Source: Nepenthes gracilis (Eukaryota; Streptophyta; Magnoliopsida; Caryophyllales; Nepenthaceae). Taken from it: a DNA stretch of 64,000 bases. The position numbers and the translations under genes were made by a program. Shown in pieces: positions 34,679-45,851 of this stretch; positions within the stretch are counted from its first letter, which is position 1, and every line of letters begins with the position of its first letter. The notes beneath the pieces are model-generated. The model worked only from the letters and a program-made list of their open reading frames with translations, had not been told where the DNA came from and did no database searches. The stretch is from positions 11,094,150 through 11,158,149 of the forward strand of contig BSYO01000008.1 in assembly GCA_033239525.1 (NCBI GenBank), written 5' to 3'.

Positions 34679-35940
34679 AAGTCACCCTCCGCAGGTGCAA
34701 CTATAAGTCGCCCCTCTGCCGGGCGCACCTATAAGCCGCTCTGCGGGGGCGCACCTCAAAGCCGCCCTTCGTGGGCACAACTATAAGCCGTCCCTCTGCG
34801 AGCGCACCTCCAAGTCGCCCTTCACGGGCGCAACTCCAAGTAGCCCCTGTGCGGGCACCTATAAGCCGCCCCTTTGCCGGGCGCACTCCAAGCCGCCCTC
34901 CGCGGGCGCACCTATAAGTCGCCCCTCTGCCGGGCGCACCTATAAGCCGTCCTCCGCGGGCGCACCTCTAAGTCGCCCTCCGCGAGCGCACCTCTAAGCC
35001 GCCTCTCTGCGGGCACACCTCAAAGCCCCTTCGCGGGAGCAACTATAAGCCGTCCCTCTGCGGCCACACCTCCAAGCCGCCCTCCGCAAGCGCACCTATA
35101 AGCCGCCCCTCTGCTGGACGCACCTCCAAGTCGCCCTCTGCGGGCGCACCTATAAGCCGCCCCTTTGCTAGGCGCACTCCAAGCCTCCTTCCGCGGCGCA
35201 CCTATAAGTCGCCCTTTACGGAATACCTATAAGCCGCCCTCCGTGGGCGCACCTCTAAACTGCTCTCTCTGGGCGCACCTATAAGCCGTCCCTCTGCGGG
35301 CGCACCTCAAGTCGCCCTTTGCCGGCGCAACTCCAAGCCGCCCTCCGCGGGCACACCTATAAGCCTCCCCTCTGCCGGGTGCACCTATAAGCCGCCCTCC
35401 GCGGGCGCACCTCAAAGCCGCCTCTCTGCGGGGGCACCTCAAAGCCGCCCTCCGCGGGCGCAACTCCAAGACGCCCTCCACGGGCGCACCTATAAGTCGC
35501 CCCTCTGCCGGGCGCACCTCAAAGCGCCCTTCGCGGGCGCAACTATAAGCCGTCCCTCTACGGGCGCACCTCCAAGTCACCCTTCGCAGGCGCAACTCCA
35601 AGCCGCCCTCCGCGGGCGCACCTATAAGCCGCCCCTTTGTCAGACGCACCTCCAAGTTGCCCTCTGCGGGCACACCTATAAGCCGCCCCTTTGTCGGACG
35701 CACTCCAAGCCGCCCTCCACGGGAGCACCTATAAGTCGCCCCTCTCCCGGGCGCACCTATAAGCAGCCCTTTATGGGAGCACCTCTAAGCCGCCCCTCTA
35801 TGGGCGCAACTATATGTCATCCCTCTGCACGCGCACCTATAAGCCGCCCCTCTGCGGGCGCATTCCATGCCGCCCTTCACGGGCTCACCTCTAAGTTGCC
35901 CTCCACGGGCGCACCTCTAAGTCGCCCCTCTGCCAGGCGC
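34679..35940 (+). repeat. LTR array 2 (26-28-bp units), 5' copy
   Basis: About 47 units by length of the form GCCGCCCTCCGCGGGCGCAC followed by CTATAA, in variant forms (GCCCCTCTGCCGGGCG, CACCTCTAAG, CACCTCAAAG). Each unit contains a short GC-rich palindrome and an ACCTATAA or ACCTCTAA end. Long arginine-rich minus-strand frames here are artefacts of the repeat. Confidence 0.95.
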
Positions 35941-36245
35941 ATTCATGGAGCTCAAGCCTCCAAATACATCCCTCTCGCACTCCCCTCATCATTGTATCTT
36001 TGCATTCTCACCACGTTTACCTTTTAACGTGCATTCCTCCGTTTATTACGAAAGATTTCTTACTTGAGCATCGAGTGTCAACGGGGGATAACCCCCCGTT
36101 GGCCTCTGACCTCTTGTTTGTGGTTCGTGTTGTGCAGGTTCTTAGTCATCAGCGACGGAGACCGGACCCGATCCAGATCAACCCTCAATGAAAGATTGGA
36201 AGGTTTCCTAATCCGTACAACAACCGGGGTCCTGGGACGTAACAT

Positions 36246-36260
36246 TGGCGCCGCGACAAA
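36246..36260 (+). other. Primer-binding site of the LARD
   Basis: TGGCGCCGCGACAAA starts one base after the 5' LTR. TGGCGCC is the start of primer sites in many Tat and Athila elements; the exact tRNA is not determined. A frame opening MVNTCAPAST at 36308, a common gag-like start, ends within about 35 codons. Confidence 0.7.
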
Positions 36261-36865
36261 AAGTCTAGCGTCTCCCCTCAACACTCAATCTCTTACGCAA
36301 AACAAACATGGTCAATACCTGTGCTCCAGCAAGCACATCGGTTGAAGATATCACCTCCCATGGCAACAACCCCTCATCAGGTTGCCATGCCAATAGGTGA
36401 TTGACGCCAAATGTATGAGTGCCCAGTACTCAATAGAGCACCCTCTTCCTGACCCGATTGCACTGGGGCTTCTTCGATTAGCTTTCAAGCAATCCGAGAA
36501 AGTCACATCCTCAGAAGATCAATCGGCCTGGCAACCTCAGGACCCAAGCAGCCCCCAGTATCTATTTCATCAGCCCGACGACCTCGGTATTTGAGAGCAT
36601 CCGAGCGACAGGGCCCACTCCCGGAGAAGTGATCGATCCGGTTCCAAGGAGCCATGCCAAAGGGACCAGACTAGGCAAAACTTAAGCTTTGCTTTCGTCC
36701 TTCGCTCTTCAACTAAATAGAGCTCTTGGAGCCCTACTGAACGCAAAAGCTCTTCGGCACTCTGTCTCTCATTCAGCCGGCCTGTAGTAATTTTTCAGAC
36801 TGGAGGAGCTCTCCGGCATTCCAATCAGATTGAGGAGTATTTCGGCTCTCTAGGCAGCCGCCTTC

Positions 36866-37020
36866 ATTGCCAGATCTTCTCTGGCCTGCCGGAGCTCCTC
36901 GCCGCCAAATCTTCTCTGGCCTGCTGGAGCTCTCGCCACCAGATCTCTCTGGCCTGTTGCAGCTCTCGCCATCAGATCTCTCTGGCCTGCTGGAGCTCTT
37001 TGCCGCCAGGTCTTCTCCGG
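36866..37020 (+). repeat. Internal array C (about 34-bp units) of the LARD
   Basis: About five units of the type CCAGATCTTCTCTGGCCTGC followed by TGGAGCTCTCGCCA. Each unit carries an imperfect palindrome around AGATCT and one around GAGCTC. Confidence 0.8.
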
Positions 37021-37621
37021 CTTGACCTCCACCCCATAGCATTGCTCCGGTCAATAGGCCGATCTCACTGCAACCTGTTACACCGCAGTAAACCCTGTAA
37101 AAGTTATGTCAAAACATGCAACGAGGGCTCGATTTTCTCGACCCACCACCCATTGCGCCGCGGAAAATATCATCCAGCCAAGCGCTGCATTGGTCTGGGT
37201 CACCTGAGGCAGTATCAGCCGACAATAGGACCCGAACCATTGGCCAATAGGCTACCGAAGCGGTAACAGTACGCTACCCAACCAATTCACGGCAAAGGAC
37301 CAAATCCCACGGAGCACAGGGGCCATAGGCCAAGTCGCCTACCAAAGCGCCCCAATGACTCTCCGAAGCAGTGCATGCCAGTCGTGCGCTCAGGGCGGTG
37401 AGCCGATTATAAGAACACCGCTCATGCACCAACGATGATTCCACACCGAATCCAGGTAAGTCAACCATATGCATACATGTAGGAACACTTTGTACGTTGT
37501 GTTTCTTGTATCACTGCACGGTAGATTTCTTTTTCTTTCTTTTCCATATGTTTATATATATATGTGTTTGCCTTGTAGGTTTACCCGACCTAGATTGCCC
37601 CTAAGTCGAGAGGGACTTCAC

Positions 37622-37930
37622 CCTCTCGTTAAACCCTGGTCATCCAAGTGGCCCAGAAGTGGAATGAAACCCTGGTCATCCAGGTGGCCCAGAAGCAGTC
37701 TGAAACCCTGGTCATCCAGGTGGCCCAGAAGCGGTCTGAAACCCTGGTCATCCAGGTGGCCCATGAGCGGTCTAAAACCCTGGTCATCCAGGTGGCCCAT
37801 GAGCGGTCTGAAACCTTGGTCATCCCAGTGGCCCGTAAGCGGTCTAAACCTCGGTCATCCGAGCGGCCCGATAGCGGTCGTACTAAACCTTGGTCATCCA
37901 AGTGGCCCGATAGCGGTCAAAAACCTTAGG
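37622..37930 (+). repeat. Internal array A (36-bp units) of the LARD
   Basis: About eight units of 36 bases, each with ACCCTGGTCATCCAGGTGGC. The unit length is 12 codons, so a 12-residue peptide repeat (for example PWSSRWPRSGLK) can be read through the array; other frames on both strands also stay open. Confidence 0.9.
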
Positions 37931-38804
37931 GGGCATATATAACACACGCGACAACCTCCTCTCGGGGAGTAGCAACGTCAGTCAACGACGGTCGAAGGGA
38001 GATCAATTCCTCTCCAAAGCTGGCCGCCCAAGTCGACACTTGGGCGGCGCCACTAGGCTTTTCTCACAAGCCACAACTACTAAGCAGGCTAACACACAGC
38101 CGCCTAACACACAGCTAGAAGGCCACCACGCCTTCAACAAAGCTAAAACAACAACCTGCCAACTCATTTGGCAGGCAGCCGGCCAACCCAGTGGCCGCCC
38201 GGTGACATCAACATACATGAACAACAAGCTAGCAAAAGTCCGGTAACGATAGCTTTAAAGCTTAGCCGGCAACCTCATCTTTTCAGCGCCATGACCTCCT
38301 CTTGGCAGGGGCAAGCGCAACCAACCAGACATGTTTGTCAAATGCCAGAAGGCTTAGATGACAACTACATCTCCTCGGGGCCACAACTTCCCTTCACGGG
38401 AATGATCAGGATCCAGCGCAAATTAACACCAGTAGCCTTGACACTCAACTAGAAAGCAAAGCGGCATCCTCGAAGAGAGAGTCACAGAGATCGGGATCCC
38501 AGGCTTGGCCGTGGTCACGACATCGACCCATTTGCTCGATCCGAGAGTCAAAGGATCCCCAATTTCACTAACTGAGCTCCCTGGGGGCTCCTCACTCTTG
38601 GTCCCATTGGATGATTTGCCAACGACAAGAGCCCTTCCAAGGAGCGCAAGGTGCGTCCTGTTGCTACAGCTCGAACGATTAGCTATCTTAAGGCAAGTCA
38701 CCTCCCGACCTCTTGAAGCGCGTCCTTACAGGAAATATGATCTTGAGCTTGAGATCTTCCCTCTGCGAGCTCCTAGGTCTTACCTGAGACTCGAAATGCT
38801 CGCA

Positions 38805-39400
38805 ACGGATCCGGTCAACAAAGATTTTTGGCCCAGAACTACTCTCTGGATTTGAGCACTTCGCCAGTCAACTTTTCCGATCAACAAAGATTTCCGGCTC
38901 AGAACTGCTCTCCGAATTTGAGCACTTCGCCAGTCAACTTTTCCAATTAACAAAGATTTCTGGCTCAGAACTGCTCTCCGGATTCGAGCACTTCGCCGGT
39001 CAACTTTTTCGATTAACAAAGATTTTCGGCTCAGAACTGCTCTCCAGATTCGAGCACTTCGCCGGTCAACAAAATTTTTCGGCTTTGAACTGCTCTCCGG
39101 ATTCAAGCACTTCACCGGTCAACTTTTCCGATCAACAAAGATTTCTGGCTCAGAACTGCTCTCCGGATTCGAGCACTTTGCCGGTTAACAAAATTTTTCG
39201 GCTTTGAACTGCTCCCCGGATTCGAGCATTTTGCCGGTCAACGTTTTTGACCAGCAACCATATCCGTCTCCGCTCTACCCTCCGGATACGAGCACTTTGG
39301 TTACTAGATCCGGTCAACCAGCTTTTTTGACTCCGCACTGCTCTCCGGATTTGAGCGCATTGGTCAACAAAATCTGACAACCATATTTTCGGCTCTATTC
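38805..39400 (+). repeat. Internal array B (66-bp units) of the LARD
   Basis: About eight or nine units of about 66 bases, some shortened to near 50, containing GGTCAACTTTTCCGATCAAC and then CAGAACTGCTCTCCGGATTC. The units lie near the 3' end of the internal region. On the minus strand they read as degenerate 22-residue peptides. Confidence 0.88.
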
Positions 39401-39839
39401 CACTATCCAGGTTAAGTGATGTGCTCAACCATCAATCTGGTTCCCTCAATTCTCCAGGGTCAAACTTTTCAGTCAATGAATCCAGGTCAAGGGGACAATA
39501 TGACCAGTCTCATCCCATCATGAACATGCCGGAGGCCAAAAATTCAGTCCACCGGCATGGGGGGCTAGTGATGGGTCCAATAACCATGGTTAATGGGCCA
39601 GGCCCACAGCAAGCCCACAATCCAACATATTTCTTTCAAATTAAAAGTCCCACATTGCTTTTTGAGAAGCAATACAACAGCAAGTTCCACTATAAAAGCA
39701 AGTATTCTCAAATATTGAGGGACAAGTGGGAGAAGCTCGAAGAAGCTCCATAAGGCTCCATATGGCTCGGAGAATGGTATAGCCGTTGCTAGCCGATCTC
39801 TAATGAGAGCAAGCTGGCGGCCAGGAGATCCTCGACTCT

Positions 39840-40215
39840 CCTCTCATCCAGGAGGCCCCTTGGCTCTCCGCCCGTCTGAGGCCCTCAGCCCTCTGCCGCC
39901 AGGAGACCTTGGGCCCTCTTACAGTTCGGAGGCCCCCAGCCCTCTGCCACCACGAGGCCCTCGGCCGTCCTACTGTCCAGAGGCCCTTAGCCCTCCATCC
40001 AGGAGACACGGAGCTTTCCTCCTTCCAGGAGGCACGGAGGCCCACGGCCCTCCTACAATCCGGAAGCCCTCAGCCCTCCATCCAAGAGGCACAGAGGCCT
40101 TCGGCCCTCTGCCACCAGGAGGCCTTCAGCCCACCTCCAGTCCGGAGGCCACCAACCCTCCGCCATCCGGAGGCCCTCAGCCCTCCGCCAACCAGGAGTC
40201 CTTCAACCCTCCGTC
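39840..40215 (+). repeat. LTR array 1, 3' copy
   Basis: Counterpart of 34190-34575 with the same unit order and substitutions between copies. Confidence 0.85.
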
Positions 40216-40326
40216 TTGGAGTCGCGATCCCTCTATCCCATAGCCAGGAGCTCGCAGTCCAAGAATTGACCCTCCACTCAGGTAACAAGAATGTTTACTC
40301 ACTAGTACCATTTATTCCTTCTTCCT

Positions 40327-41893
40327 AAAGTCGCCCTCCGCGGGTGCAACTATAAGTCGCCCCTCTGCCGGGGGCACCTATAAGCCGCCCTCCACGGGCG
40401 CACCTCTAAACCACCTCTCTGCGGGGGCACCTCAAAGCCGCCCTTCGCGGGCGCAACTATAAGTCGTCCCTCTGCGGGCACACCTCCAAGTCGCCCTTCG
40501 CGGGGGCAACTCCAAGCCGCCCTCCGCGGCGCACCTATAAGCCGCCCCTTTGCCGGGCGCACCTATAAGCCGCCCCTCTGCGCGCGCACCTATAAGCCGC
40601 CCTCCGCGAGCGCACCTCTAAGCCACCTCTCTGGGGGCGCACCTCAAAGCCGTCCTTCACGGGCGCAACTATAAGCCATCCCTCTGCGGGCGCACCTCCA
40701 AGTCGCCCTTCGCGGGCGCAGCTCTAAGCCACCCTCCGCGGGCGCACCTATAACCCGCCCCTCTGCCGGACGCACCTCCAAGTCGCCCGCTGCTGGCGCA
40801 CCTATAAGCCGCCCCTTTGCCGTGTGCACTCCAAGCCGCCCTCCACGGGCGCACCACCTATAAGCCGCCCCTTTACCTGGCGCACTCCAAGCCGCCCTCC
40901 GCGGGCGCACCTATAAGTCCCCCCTTTGCCAGGCACACCTATAAGCCGCCCTCCGCGGGCGCACCTCTAAGCCGCCTCTCTACGAGTGCACCTCAAATCC
41001 GCCCTTCGCAGGTACAACTCCAAGCCGCTCTCCGCGGGCGCACCTATAAGCCGCCCCTCTGCCGAGCGCACCTATAAGCCGCCGTCCGCGGGCGCACCTC
41101 TAAGCCACCTCTCTAGGGGCGTACCTCAAAGCCACCCTTCGCAGGCGCAACTATAAGCCGTCCCTCTGCGGGCGCACCTCCAAGTCGCCCTTTGCGGTGC
41201 AACTCCAAGCCACTCTCCGCGGGCGCACCTATAACCCGCCCCTCTGCCGGACGCACCTCCAAGTCGCCCTCTACGGGCGCACCTATAAGCCGCTCCTTTG
41301 TCGGGCGCACTCCAAGCCGCCCTCCGCGGACGCACCTATAAGTCGCCCTCTGACGGGCACACCTATAAGCCACCCTCCGTAGGCGCACCTATAAGCCACC
41401 CTCCGCGGGCGCACCTCTAAGCCACCTCTCAGTTGGCGCACCTCAAAGCTGCCCTTTGTAGGCGCAACTCCAAGCCGCCCTCCGCGGGCGCACCTATAAG
41501 TCGCCCCTCTGCCGGGAGCACCTATAAGCCGCCCTTCGCGGGCGCAACTATAAGCCGTCCCTCCGCGGGCGCAACTCCAAGCCGCCCTCCGCGGGCTCAT
41601 CTATAATCCGCCCCTCTGCCGAACGCACCTCCAAGTCGCCATCTGCGGGTGCACCTATAAGCCGCCCCTTTGTCGGGTGCACTCCAAGCTGCCCTCCACG
41701 GGCCCACCTACAAGTCGCCCCTCTGTCGGGCGCACCTCTAAACCGCCCCTCTACGGGCGCACCTCTAAGCCGCCCTTCGCGGGCACAACTATATGCCGTC
41801 CATCTGCGGGCGCGCCTATAAGCCGCCCCTCTGTCGGGCGTATTCCAAGCCGCCCTCCACGGGCGCACCTCTAAGTCGCCCTCTGCCGGGCGT
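40327..41893 (+). repeat. LTR array 2, 3' copy
   Basis: About 59 units by length, compared with about 47 in the 5' LTR. Same 26-28-bp unit family. The expansion accounts for almost the whole length difference between the two LTRs. Confidence 0.95.
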
Positions 41894-42198
41894 ATTCATG
41901 GAGCTCAAACCTCCAAATACATCCCTCTCACGCTCCCCTCATCAATGCATCTTAGCATTCTCACCACATTTACCTTTTAACGTGCATTCCTCCGTTTATT
42001 GCGGAAGATTTCTAACTTGAGCGTCGAAGTGTCAACGGGGGATAACCCCCCGTTGGCCTCTGACCTCTTGTTTGTGGTTCGTGTTTTGCAGGTTCTTGGT
42101 CATCAGCGGCGAAGACCGGACCCGATCCAGATCAACCCTCAACGGAAGATTGGAAGGTTCCCTAATCCGTGCAATAACCGGGGACCCGGGACGCAACA

Positions 42199-42203
42199 CA
42201 TCC
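42199..42203. repeat. Right TSD of the LARD (CATCC)
   Basis: Identical to 33917-33921. Confidence 0.95.
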
Positions 42204-44139
42204 TATAATACAAATAAAAAAAAGTTAGTATTAATAAATTAAATGTAGATGAACCATGTTGAAAAAAGGTAAGTAAATAAATAGATAATAAAAATTAAAT
42301 CACACTCTTCCTATAATAGGACATATCATATTCACAATATCACACTGATGTTCAGAGCATTCGACTGAATGCAATGTATGCTTATAAAGACTTTCCTAGA
42401 AAAATTGAATGCACTACAACCACAACAACAAGAACAACATCTGATTCGTAAGTCCCAATACTCAATGTGTTGTACTACATTCAATTTTACCTGCAACAAC
42501 CATGTTGGTGTTGCTTGGATTTAATTGGATGCTTCTAGAACCAGTGATACCCAATGAATTAAAATGGTAAAAAAATAACAATTGTGAGGAGAAAGATAAA
42601 CAAAAAAAAATACAAACAATTCAATGTAACAGGACATTTCAGCATTGTGATGAAGAGCAGATGATCTAATAACTAATTAAACAATATATGGTTGAGGTTT
42701 CTATAACATTACATAGCATAAATGATGATGACAGTTTGTGTTAGGTTCAACTGCTTAGTAGGGAAAAAATTTATGTGTTTCATGTTGAATCTTCCATGGG
42801 AAGAAATTGTAAATCTTATCTAAACCAAGCCAGTGGAGTAATATCTTTCTAAAAAGGAAAGTTATAGTCAAGCAAATGCAACGAAACAAGCATGAAGTAC
42901 AAATTGGCTACTAAACATGAAACAAGTTTCATTCACCATGCAATTGCTTTCCAAAAATTATTTTCAAATGTTAAATAAAGCACAAATATAATAAAAAATA
43001 ATGGAACATCTCATATAATTTAGAATTCACACTTAAATAAATAATAGTATAAAAAACTTTAAAAAAACAAACAAACAAATAAACAAATAATAACATGGAG
43101 AGACGCTTTTCAACGGCTTAGTACATATCAAATGAAATCATTAGCATAAATTCTCAACGGCTAGAAAACAACTAATGTAGCTCAAAATTGACACTATACC
43201 TCGAATATCAAATAGAGAACGACGGTGATCGATTCGGACTTCAGTTATGCCTTTTCGTCAACTATAAGCTTAAAGAACATATTCAAAATAAGATAGTAGA
43301 AAAAGATTAAAGAAAAACAGTTAGACAGAAGACAACGATAGTGACGATAAATAAGTAAAAAATATTTTAATATAAAATAAATCTTATTTTATAAATTGAG
43401 ACTTAAAAAATAATATGAATATATAAATTTTAAGTAATAAATCGCTATATTTTAACAATAATAACATAAATTTACAGTTGATTTTAAGGAGTAGAAGAGA
43501 TTGCTTACCTGATTTGTAATGATAAATAATAACGGTAGCTCCAGGCAGTGACATTAGATAACTGTGACACGAAATAATGACCACGGCAACAATAATTTTC
43601 TCTCTCAGGCGACAGCAATGGTTATGATAATAATGACAACAACGGCGCCGCTCAGCAAAATAAAGGGGAGAAGAGGAAGAGAAAGTGTGGCGTTGAACAG
43701 AGAAATGGGGAGCCTGAGAAATGGGAATGATGGCTTATTTCGTCTAATAAATCCATGGCCGTGAGATATCTTTTTATCCAACGGTTGCATGTCACAATTT
43801 TTTTGATATATATAAAATGAAATTGTGAAATTTTATTAAAAATGATATCGGAGGAAGAGAAAGTGTGCGAAGAAAATTCGAGACCTTCGAGTTATTAAAT
43901 TTTCTTAAATTTAAATTTTATTTACTAAATGTTTATAATAGATAAATTTTTTAAATAATAATTTAATAAATAATTTATAACTTTTTTAAAATATTTTTAA
44001 GTTTTAGGATATATTTTTTATAACATTGTCATGACAATATATTTTTATCACTCTTATTTTTATTATTTAGTATTAATTATTTTATTTTTTAAGAATTAGT
44101 ATTTATTTAATTTTAAATTTTTAGTGATAAAATTATATT
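42204..44139 (-). other. CACTA 5' region: promoter, leader exon and leader intron of TNP2
   Basis: Contains no transposase coding sequence. On the minus strand a TTTTATATATATC box lies near 43804-43817, followed by a less AT-rich stretch (about 43560-43780) that looks like a leader exon. At the inner end, TTATAG sits just before the GATG of the TNP2 start, like the acceptor of a leader intron. The LARD now separates this region from the gene by 8.3 kb. Confidence 0.5.
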
Positions 44140-44233
44140 TTTTGTCACTAAATTATAATTATTAATTATTAATAGTAACAAAAATATATTAGTCACTAAT
44201 TTTTTGTCACTAAAAATTACTTTTTTTGTAGTG
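44140..44233. repeat. CACTA right (5') terminal and subterminal repeats
   Basis: Ends TTTTTTTGTAGTG, the complement of CACTACAAAAAAA, preceded by TTTGTCACTAAA-type motifs. TCT follows at 44234. Confidence 0.9.
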
Positions 44234-45305
44234 TCTACTAATAAGTCCATTAAACATATATATAACAACCTAAATATATCTAAACAGTAGAAATCCTCAC
44301 GTTAATTTGAACTGCACCCCTCAAAAAAAAAAAAAAAAAAAAAAATCATCTTTTTAGGTTTCACCTCTCAAAACAATGCTCGATATTTGAACTACACCTC
44401 CCACGTTACTTAAACACTGAGTCAGGTTCTTATGAAAATAAAGTTAAATCATACATAATTCATATGCTTAGTCACTAAGTTCGTCTATAATATACTATCA
44501 ACAGTATATATACAAAATAATGAAAATAACCTTGTAGTTCTACAAATCTACTCCAAATAATACAGTGGCACTCGAGCATGCCTGCAAATGCGGGTCATTA
44601 ATTCATTAATCATATAGAAAACCATGTAAAATAAGAGTGTAATGTACTAAACATTGATACTGACAATTATCAAATCTACAAAACATTATGAAACCATAAA
44701 ATTATAAATCTACTATTATATAGCCAACATGCAATACAGATCTACAAAACATTCCAACTATTAATAGCACTCAAATACTCTTCAAATGCTACAAATTTGT
44801 GTTTCGTTTGAACACTAGCACATACGTTAGTCAAATGCGGCATTAAAATATGATTAAATCGTTACAAAAATTTATTAAACATATACATACCTTCTTATAG
44901 TCACTTATTCTATGATTCCTCATGGATAAACAAAATTAACAATAAGAAGTTTGTAAATGACTAATCAAAGAGAAGAAGACAGGGTAATTTCAAGAAAATG
45001 GTTAGTTCCTTGCCTCAATGAAGGTCTAATCTCTCTTCCTCTTCTTTTTCTTCACATTTATTCTTTTTCCCTTTCAAATCCATGTCTGCCTATTCTAATT
45101 TTTTCTCAATCCAACTTTATTTACATTGAAAAGAGAATAGGGAACCTTAAGGAAAATAGGGTTAAAAGGGTGGTTGGCCAACTAGGGTTTGTTTTCATCC
45201 ATAGAACTTAAATTTTAAAATTTGGAGCCAAAATTGAAATTATTCCCAAGTTTGCTACTCTTTCTCTTCATTAGTTAAGATTCCTAATATGAAAATGTGG
45301 GAGGG
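44234..45305. other. AT-rich spacer between CACTA and chromovirus
   Basis: Contains a run of about 24 A residues near 44318 without a matching target duplication. An 84-codon open frame at 44957-45211 has a hydrophobic middle but no recognisable family and no splice context. Nothing else is supported. Confidence 0.45.
45301..45305. repeat. Left TSD of the chromovirus (GAGGG)
   Basis: GAGGG, repeated at 49650-49654. Confidence 0.93.
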
Positions 45306-45851
45306 TGATGCGTGCCGCAACAAAGTCCTTACTACAGTAAAACCACGGTCCTTTGATGGTGCTACAGTAAGCTTGCGATCTTCTACTACAGTGCGGCCAA
45401 GATGTATTTTGTCGAGGTGATGATGGCACGAGGCGGTGAAGAGCAAGTTGAGGAAGAGAGTGAGAGAAGGGACAAACAGACAAAGTAGAGAAGAGAAGGG
45501 AAATGGGAGGAAAAATTGACAGAATGGGAGAGAAGAACACAGAGAAGATGAGGGATGAGAGAGATTAGTAAATAATATTCTCTACCATTTGCACAAGCCA
45601 TTCCTCATTCATATACCTATAGCAATAATAACAGAAAATAAAAATAACAGCAATAACAGAATATCCCAATAATAACTGTAATAATCAGCAATAATAGAAA
45701 TAAGTAGTAAGCTAATCTCTGATGAAATCGTGGTATCTTTTCGGTGCACGGGCGGTTTGACTACTACGGCATAGTTCCCTGTGACTTCCAACCGGGCTCA
45801 GAGGCTAGGCCGAGATCTGGGGTCGGATGACTAGTGGCCAGGCCTGTAACA
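45306..45851 (-). repeat. 3' LTR of the chromovirus (546 bp)
   Basis: On the minus strand it runs TGTTACAGGCC to GCATCA. It matches 49115-49649 with scattered substitutions and short indels. Confidence 0.92.

Larger units (their letters stand above)
33922..36244 (+). repeat. 5' LTR of the LARD (2323 bp)
   Basis: Begins TGATGGGTCC and ends GACGTAACA. It holds a short U3 with a TATA box, a 30-50-bp GGAGGCCCTCAGCCCTCC array, a 26-28-bp array, and a tail ending in a conserved leader. Confidence 0.95.
33922..42198 (+). mobile_element. LARD: non-autonomous LTR element made of tandem arrays
   Basis: LTRs at 33922-36244 and 39569-42198, both TG...CA, with a perfect 5-bp target duplication. A primer-binding site begins at 36246 and a purine-rich GGGGGG tract at 39559-39564 precedes the 3' LTR. 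The internal region (about 3.3 kb) has no retrotransposon protein domain. At least five distinct GC-rich tandem arrays lie inside the element, two per LTR and three internal. Orientation is assigned from PBS, PPT and TATA. It depends on another element's proteins; its TGGCGCC primer site is of a kind used by Tat/Athila elements, so a Tat helper is plausible. The family is not one I can name. Confidence 0.93.
39569..42198 (+). repeat. 3' LTR of the LARD (2630 bp)
   Basis: Begins TGATGGGTCC after the purine tract and ends GACGCAACA. Outside the arrays it matches the 5' LTR with few differences. It is 307 bp longer, and 305 bp of that is in array 2. Confidence 0.95.
25025..44233 (-). mobile_element. 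CACTA (En/Spm-type) DNA transposon with nested LARD
   Basis: The right end reads CACTACAAAAAAAGTAA on the minus strand; the left end reads ACTACAACAATTTT, lacking only the terminal C. Both subterminal regions are packed with TTTAGTGA / TCACTAAA motifs, the kind of repeats bound by TNPA-like proteins. Flanking TCT on both sides is the 3-bp duplication. Genes read on the minus strand: TNP2 transposase, then the Transposase_24 gene. Removing the nested 8.3-kb LTR element leaves an 11-kb CACTA. Both genes have many stops, so it is inactive. Confidence 0.88.

Noticed and set aside
35227..35703. Long arginine- and alanine-rich reading frames on both strands of the LARD arrays
   Set aside because: They are products of GC-rich tandem repeats, have no start context or domain, and exist in several frames at once.
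37469..37942. 157-codon frame with a PWSSRWPRSGLK repeat as a secreted or structural protein
   Set aside because: Three frames and both strands are open over the same 36-bp array; nothing favours one as coding.
34679..41893. CRISPR-like regular repeats
   Set aside because: Units follow one another without unique spacers, vary in length, and lie inside plant LTRs; this is a minisatellite.
44318..44342. Poly(A) run as the end of a LINE or SINE
   Set aside because: No direct repeats flank it and TACTTACC is absent. The same holds for the run near 50044.
44957..45211. 84-codon frame with a hydrophobic stretch as a small membrane protein
   Set aside because: No family resemblance or promoter; composition matches the surrounding AT-rich spacer.
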